Below are positions 60,057-64,000 of a stretch of DNA of 64,000 nucleotides, piece after piece; the stretch's first letter is position 1, and each line of letters opens with the position of its first letter. The translations under genes and the position numbers were made by a program. The stretch is from an uncultured Pelagibacteraceae bacterium. Lineage in GTDB: Bacteria; Pseudomonadota; Alphaproteobacteria; Pelagibacterales; Pelagibacteraceae. The notes beneath the pieces are model-generated. The model made no database searches, had not been told where the DNA came from, and was given only the letters and a program-made list of their open reading frames with translations. The stretch is taken from assembly GCA_902575835.1 (NCBI GenBank), contig CACGSX010000001.1, positions 82,065-146,064 of the forward strand, in the 5' to 3' direction.

Positions 60057-61382
60057 ATGGCTAAAAATTTATTTAAAATTTCAAAACAAAAAAAAATTAA
60101 ATATTTTTTGATAAGTTTTGTAGATTTATTTGGTGTCTTAAGATCAAAATTGGTTCCTGCTCATGCAATAAAAGATATGCAAGTAAATGGTGCTGGATTT
60201 GCTGGATTTGCAGCCTGGCTAGATATGACACCAGCTGATTCTGATATGTTTGCAATACCTGATCCTGACAGTTTAATTCAACTACCATGGAATAAAGAAG
60301 TTGGTTGGTTGGCTTCAGATTTATGGATGAATGGTAAACCAGTCGATGCTTCACCAAGGGTGATGTTAAAAAAACAAATAAAAAAATTATCTGCATTGGG
60401 ATATAGCATGAAGTCAGGTGTGGAGTGTGAGTATTTTTTGATTTCTCCTGATGGGAACGCAATTGCAGATAACAGAGATACTCAATCTAAACCTTGTTAT
60501 GACCAGTCTTCATTAATGAGAAGATATGAGCTTATAAAAGAAATATGTGATTGTATGATTGAAATGGGATGGGGTCCTTATCAAAATGACCACGAAGATG
60601 CTAACGGGCAATTTGAAATGAATTGGGATTATTCAGATTGTCTAAAAACTGCTGATAGACATACTTTTTTTAAATTTATGGTTAAAGCTATTGCAGAAAA
60701 GCATGATTTGAGAGCAACATTTATGCCAAAACCTTTTGAAAATTTAACTGGTAATGGATGTCATGCACATATTTCTTTATGGAAAGGAAAGAAAAATATC
60801 TTTCTTGATAAACATGATAAGCTTGGGCTAAGCAAGACAGCTTATAACTTTTTAGGAGGCATCATGAAACATGCTTCATCCTTATCTACTTTTTTTAATC
60901 CAACAATAAATAGTTACAGACGAATAAATGCTGCACCAACAAAATCAGGTGCCACATGGTCTCCAAGCAGTATATCATATACAGGAAATAACCGTACACA
61001 TATGATAAGGGTTCCTGATCCGGGAAGATTTGAATTAAGACTTATGGATGGATCCGCAAATCCTTATTTACTTCAAGCTAGTGTAATAGCTGCAGGAATA
61101 GAGGGATTGAGTAAAAGAATTAATCCTGGCAAACCTCTTTTTTGTAATATGTATGAGGATTATAAAAAATATCCAAACCTTTCTAAATTACCAAATGAAC
61201 TAAAAGATTCTCTTGATAAAATTGAAAATAATAAAGAAATGAATAAAGCATTTGGAAAAGAAGTAATTAAAAGTTATGTCAAGTTAAGGACTTCGGAATT
61301 AAAAGATTTTAATGATAACGAAAAATTTGATAAGTCCAAACCAATTACAAAATGGGAAAGACAGAATACTCTAGACTGTTAA
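60057..61382 (+). CDS. gmaS: Gamma-glutamylmethylamide synthetase
   Basis: The protein has 441 residues and matches GmaS over its length: YFLISFVDLFGVLRSKLVPAHAIKDMQVNGAGFAGFAAWLDMTPADSDMFAIPDPDSLIQLPW, SGVECEYFLISPDGNAIADNRDTQSKPCYDQSSLMRRYELIKEICDCMIEMGWGPYQNDHEDANGQFEMNW, and FMPKPFENLTGNGCHAHISLW. The conserved metal-ligand glutamates of the glutamine synthetase fold are present. It joins methylamine to glutamate with ATP, the first step of the N-methylglutamate pathway. Its products are used by MgsABC (3 kb upstream). One base separates it from the next gene. Confidence 0.93.
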   Translation: MAKNLFKISKQKKIKYFLISFVDLFGVLRSKLVPAHAIKDMQVNGAGFAGFAAWLDMTPADSDMFAIPDPDSLIQLPWNKEVGWLASDLWMNGKPVDASPRVMLKKQIKKLSALGYSMKSGVECEYFLISPDGNAIADNRDTQSKPCYDQSSLMRRYELIKEICDCMIEMGWGPYQNDHEDANGQFEMNWDYSDCLKTADRHTFFKFMVKAIAEKHDLRATFMPKPFENLTGNGCHAHISLWKGKKNIFLDKHDKLGLSKTAYNFLGGIMKHASSLSTFFNPTINSYRRINAAPTKSGATWSPSSISYTGNNRTHMIRVPDPGRFELRLMDGSANPYLLQASVIAAGIEGLSKRINPGKPLFCNMYEDYKKYPNLSKLPNELKDSLDKIENNKEMNKAFGKEVIKSYVKLRTSELKDFNDNEKFDKSKPITKWERQNTLDC

Positions 61383-61383
61383 A

Positions 61384-62517
61384 GTGAAAAGCTTTGATAG
61401 TTATAGAAAATGGAAATATACAAAATTTTTATCGAATAAAAATTATAGTTTTAATCGAAATTATATTTTAAATATTATTTCGTCAAAAATAATCACTGAT
61501 GCTTTTAATTCTATATCTAAGTGGAAATACTATAAAAAAACACCATTATTAAAATTAGAGAAACTAAACAAAAATTTAAAACTTAATAATATTTTTTACA
61601 AAGATGAGTCGAAAAGATTTCATTTAAAATCATTTAAAGCTTTAGGTGGTGCATATGCCGTAGAAAAAATATCTAAAAAGAAAAAAAATATAATAATATC
61701 ATCTGCAACAGCTGGAAATCATGGTAGATCAGTTGCTTGGGGTGCTCAAAGATTGGGTTTACAATGTAAAATTTTTGTTAGTCAATATGTAAGTGAAGAG
61801 AGAGTAAAAGAAATTGAAAAATTTGGAGCCGATGTAATTCGAGTAAAAGGTAATTACGAAAATTCATTAAACGAGTGTAAAAAATTATCAAAAAAGAATA
61901 ATTGGAATATTGTTCAGGATGTATCTACGAAGAATTATAGTTATGTTCCTTTGTTAACTATGGCTGGTTATTCAATTATGATTAAAGAAATTTCAAAACA
62001 AACTACGCATTATATTACGCATATATTCCTTCAAGCTGGCGTTGGTGGCATGGCAGCAGGTGTAGTTGCAGGAGTTGCAAAATATTTCAAGAGAGTTCCT
62101 AAAATAATAATAGTTGAACCAGATGGAGCTGATTGTGTACTTCAAAGCATAAAAAGCAAAAGTTTAAAAAAAATTAAAATAAAAAAAGAAAGTATAATGG
62201 GTGGTATGTCATGCAATGAAATGTCTCTCATTCCTTGGCATGTATTAAAAAAGGCTAGTGATTGTTGTGTCACTGTAAATGACTCAAAAGTTCCTAAAAC
62301 TGTTGCAATGCTTAAAGACAAGAAACTCAGTAAAAGATCAATAATAGGTGGTGAATGTGCTACACCAGGAATTATCAGTCTTATTAGTCTCTGTAATAAT
62401 CCTAAAACAAAGAAATTAATAAATCTTAACGAAAAATCTAATGTTTTAGTTATTGGATGCGAAGGTAATGCAGATGTAAAACTTTACAAACAATTGCTAT
62501 CTAAAGGCAGAAAGTAA
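61384..62517 (+). CDS. Diaminopropionate ammonia-lyase-like PLP enzyme
   Basis: The protein has 377 residues (about 400 in the family), starting at GTG one base after gmaS. The PLP lysine is in HLKSFKALGGAYAV; SSATAGNHGRSVAWGAQRLGLQCKIFVSQ and QAGVGGMAAGVVAGVAKYF are phosphate-binding loops; GGECATPGIISL is typical of the diaminopropionate group of the threonine-dehydratase fold. The expected reaction is 2,3-diaminopropionate to pyruvate and two ammonia. Threonine/serine dehydratase activity is an alternative. Its coupling to gmaS suggests a role in amine-nitrogen use, though this is not a usual partner of the pathway. Confidence 0.8.
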   Translation: MKSFDSYRKWKYTKFLSNKNYSFNRNYILNIISSKIITDAFNSISKWKYYKKTPLLKLEKLNKNLKLNNIFYKDESKRFHLKSFKALGGAYAVEKISKKKKNIIISSATAGNHGRSVAWGAQRLGLQCKIFVSQYVSEERVKEIEKFGADVIRVKGNYENSLNECKKLSKKNNWNIVQDVSTKNYSYVPLLTMAGYSIMIKEISKQTTHYITHIFLQAGVGGMAAGVVAGVAKYFKRVPKIIIVEPDGADCVLQSIKSKSLKKIKIKKESIMGGMSCNEMSLIPWHVLKKASDCCVTVNDSKVPKTVAMLKDKKLSKRSIIGGECATPGIISLISLCNNPKTKKLINLNEKSNVLVIGCEGNADVKLYKQLLSKGRK

Positions 62518-62522
62518 ATTAT

Positions 62523-63941
62523 ATGTCAAAAAAAGCTGTTGTTTGGATAAGAGACGATTTTAGAATAAAAAATAATTCTGCGTTATCTTATGCAACAAAT
62601 AATTACGATACTGTCACGGCATTGTATATTTATAACAAGAAAAATTTTGATGATGTTAGAGAAGCACAAAAATGGTGGATAAGTAAATCATTAATAAATT
62701 TTAAAGATGAATTAATTAAATATAATATTGAATTAGAGTTAGTATTTTCTGATGAGATAACTTTTTTTAGTAAAATCAAAGACAAACATAAAATTTCTAT
62801 TTTTTGGAATAAAATATATGAGCCATCTCAATTAAAGTTAGATGATGAGATCATTAAAATTTTTGAAAAAAACAAAATACTCTCAAAATGCTTTAAAGGA
62901 AATGTTCTTAATGAATATAAAAATGTTACAAAAGATGATGGAAGCCCTTATAAAGTTTATAGTCCATTTTGGAGAGTTGGAGAACAAATTTACTTAGATA
63001 GTATCCCAAGCAAATCATTAAACGTAAAAAGAGCTAAGAGCAAAATAAAATTATTCAAAAATAGTAATGTTCCAGATCAAATTTTACCAAAGAAAAATTG
63101 GTATAAAAAATTTGAAAAATATTGGTATCCATCTGAAAAACAATCTGAAAAATTTTTAAATGAGTTTGTTGAAAATAGAATGTTGAAATATGGAGTTGAT
63201 AGAGATTATCCAGCTATAAATGGTTCGTCAAAACTTTCGCCATTCATTAGAAACGGACAAATACACGTAAGTAATATTTGGGACAAATGTTATAAATATA
63301 AATCAAAAAATATTAGTGTTAAAAAGTATCTAAATGAATTAGGCTGGAGAGAATTTTCACATAGTTTAATTAATTATTTCCCTGAAATGCTAAAAGGTAA
63401 TTTAAGAAAAGAATTTGACAAATTTCCATGGGATAAAAATGCAAAAAATTTGAAAGCTTGGAAAAATGGTATGACTGGATACCCAATTGTTGATGCTGGG
63501 ATGAGACAACTTTATGAAACAGGTTGGATGCATAATAGAATTAGAATGGTAGTTGGTTCTTTTCTTGTAAAACATTTAAGAATTAATTGGAAAGAGGGTG
63601 AAAAACATTTTAGAAATTGTTTGTTAGATTTTAACGAAGCAAACAATGTTGCACAATGGCAATGGGTTGCTGGCTGTGGTGCAGATGCAGCCCCTTATTT
63701 TAGAATTTTTAATCCTATATTGCAGGGTGAAAAATTTGATAAACAAGGTCTGTATGTAAAAAAATGGGTACCTGAATTAGAGAGAGTTCCAAATAAATTT
63801 ATTCATAAACCATGGGAAATGGAAACTAAATATCAAGAAGCTATAAAAACTAAAATTGGTTCTGATTACCCTTCCCCAATAGTCGTGCATGAAGAAGCTA
63901 GAAACGCAGCTCTAAAAGCATTTCAAACATTAAAAAATTAA
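62523..63941 (+). CDS. phrB: Deoxyribodipyrimidine photolyase
   Basis: The protein has 472 residues of the class I photolyase family. It has AVVWIRDDFRIKNNSALSYA at the N-terminus (antenna domain) and the FAD domain LNELGWREFSHSLINYFPEM, FPWDKNAKNLKAWKNGMTGYPIVDAGMRQLYETGWMHNRIRMVVGSFLVKHLRINWKEGEKHF and NNVAQWQWVAGCGADAAPYFRIFNPILQGEKFD. The tryptophans of the electron-transfer chain and substrate pocket are in place. It repairs cyclobutane dimers with light, suiting a surface-ocean life. It follows the PLP gene by five bases and may be read from the same transcript. Confidence 0.95.
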   Translation: MSKKAVVWIRDDFRIKNNSALSYATNNYDTVTALYIYNKKNFDDVREAQKWWISKSLINFKDELIKYNIELELVFSDEITFFSKIKDKHKISIFWNKIYEPSQLKLDDEIIKIFEKNKILSKCFKGNVLNEYKNVTKDDGSPYKVYSPFWRVGEQIYLDSIPSKSLNVKRAKSKIKLFKNSNVPDQILPKKNWYKKFEKYWYPSEKQSEKFLNEFVENRMLKYGVDRDYPAINGSSKLSPFIRNGQIHVSNIWDKCYKYKSKNISVKKYLNELGWREFSHSLINYFPEMLKGNLRKEFDKFPWDKNAKNLKAWKNGMTGYPIVDAGMRQLYETGWMHNRIRMVVGSFLVKHLRINWKEGEKHFRNCLLDFNEANNVAQWQWVAGCGADAAPYFRIFNPILQGEKFDKQGLYVKKWVPELERVPNKFIHKPWEMETKYQEAIKTKIGSDYPSPIVVHEEARNAALKAFQTLKN

Positions 63942-64000
63942 TTAATCTCCAATAAAATGATGAATAATAAGCCTTTTCGTAGAAGCTAACCTATGTTCAA
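63942..64000 (-). CDS. Possible C-terminus of a gene cut by the window end
   Basis: The minus strand has one open frame from the edge to a TAA directly beside the photolyase stop, reading about 19 codons ending KRLIIHHFIGD. The convergent, gap-free position is usual in this genome, but 19 codons are too few to show real coding. It may instead be a spacer. Confidence 0.25.
   Translation of the reverse strand, partial: EHRLASTKRLIIHHFIGD

Noticed and set aside
1-64000. Mobile elements, prophage, CRISPR arrays, tRNA or rRNA genes
   Set aside because: No transposase, integrase or phage proteins, no regularly spaced repeats, and no cloverleaf or ribosomal RNA sequence were noticed on reading both strands; gene style is uniform throughout.

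Overview
The window looks like a chromosome segment of a SAR11 bacterium (Pelagibacterales, Alphaproteobacteria). The base composition is strongly AT-rich, genes are packed with 1-4 base overlaps, intergenic gaps are very short, and nearly every operon belongs to the methylated-amine, betaine and one-carbon metabolism typical of that group. I saw no tRNA, rRNA, CRISPR array, transposase, integrase or prophage gene. The assignment to SAR11 is an inference from gene content and style, not from a marker gene.

Layout. (1) 1-5270, minus: a dimethylglycine dehydrogenase-like flavoprotein followed by both ETF subunits and the start of ETF-ubiquinone oxidoreductase, i.e. an N-demethylation enzyme with its own electron path to the quinone pool. 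(2) 5317-14275, minus: a long run of closely spaced genes. Upstream come EgtB and EgtD (ergothioneine core), a small methyltransferase, a Rieske oxygenase, an APS-kinase-like P-loop protein, a small nucleotidyltransferase and an ECHDC3-like crotonase. Then follow an SBP56 methanethiol oxidase, a [2Fe-2S] ferredoxin, two CoA-binding proteins, a DUF4864 protein and a small membrane protein. (3) 14380-17147, plus: a short MTHFR homologue overlapping a GcvT-type (DmdA-like) demethylase, then a 27-base perfect hairpin, an unannotated 35-residue membrane peptide and a Yip1-like membrane protein. (4) 17144-20541, minus: M19 dipeptidase-like protein, a 550-residue unknown, a DUF3726 protein and an unannotated 55-residue zinc-ribbon protein. 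(5) 20646-25391: purE-purK, SRAP peptidase, GNAT, an unknown and a BT1/folate-transporter-like MFS protein. (6) 25395-35640: soxBDAG (sarcosine oxidase or N-methylglutamate dehydrogenase), formate-THF ligase, a class I amidotransferase, an iron alcohol dehydrogenase and trimethylamine monooxygenase. (7) 35649-43453, minus: a sugar ABC transporter with a GH13_18-type phosphorylase and a GpsA-like dehydrogenase. (8) 43460-51510: a betaine/TMAO-type ABC transporter divergent from TMAO demethylase and a MarR-like regulator, with a 14-base perfect palindrome between them. (9) 51600-62517, plus: a DAO-type oxidoreductase, a glutamine-synthetase-like ligase, mgsABC, a small unknown, Amt, two small membrane proteins, gmaS and a diaminopropionate ammonia-lyase-like enzyme. 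(10) 62523-63941: photolyase.

How it works together. The predicted flow is TMA to TMAO (Tmm), TMAO uptake (TmoXWV), TMAO to dimethylamine plus formaldehyde (Tdm), and methylamine to gamma-glutamylmethylamide (GmaS) to N-methylglutamate (MgsABC) to glutamate plus methylene-THF (a SoxBDAG-like enzyme). Dimethylglycine and sarcosine enter the same THF pool, which Fhs and the MTHFR homologue connect to formate and methyl-THF. Nitrogen is released as ammonium or glutamate and recaptured through Amt. The dimethylamine-to-methylamine step (dmm genes) is not in the window.

The least explained parts are the egtBD/Rieske/kinase/nucleotidyltransferase operon, the second glutamine-synthetase-like gene with its oxidoreductase partner, the MTHFR-GcvT pair of unknown substrate, and the MORN/coiled-coil pair inside the TMAO transporter operon. 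Functions are assigned by reading motifs; no database search was run.
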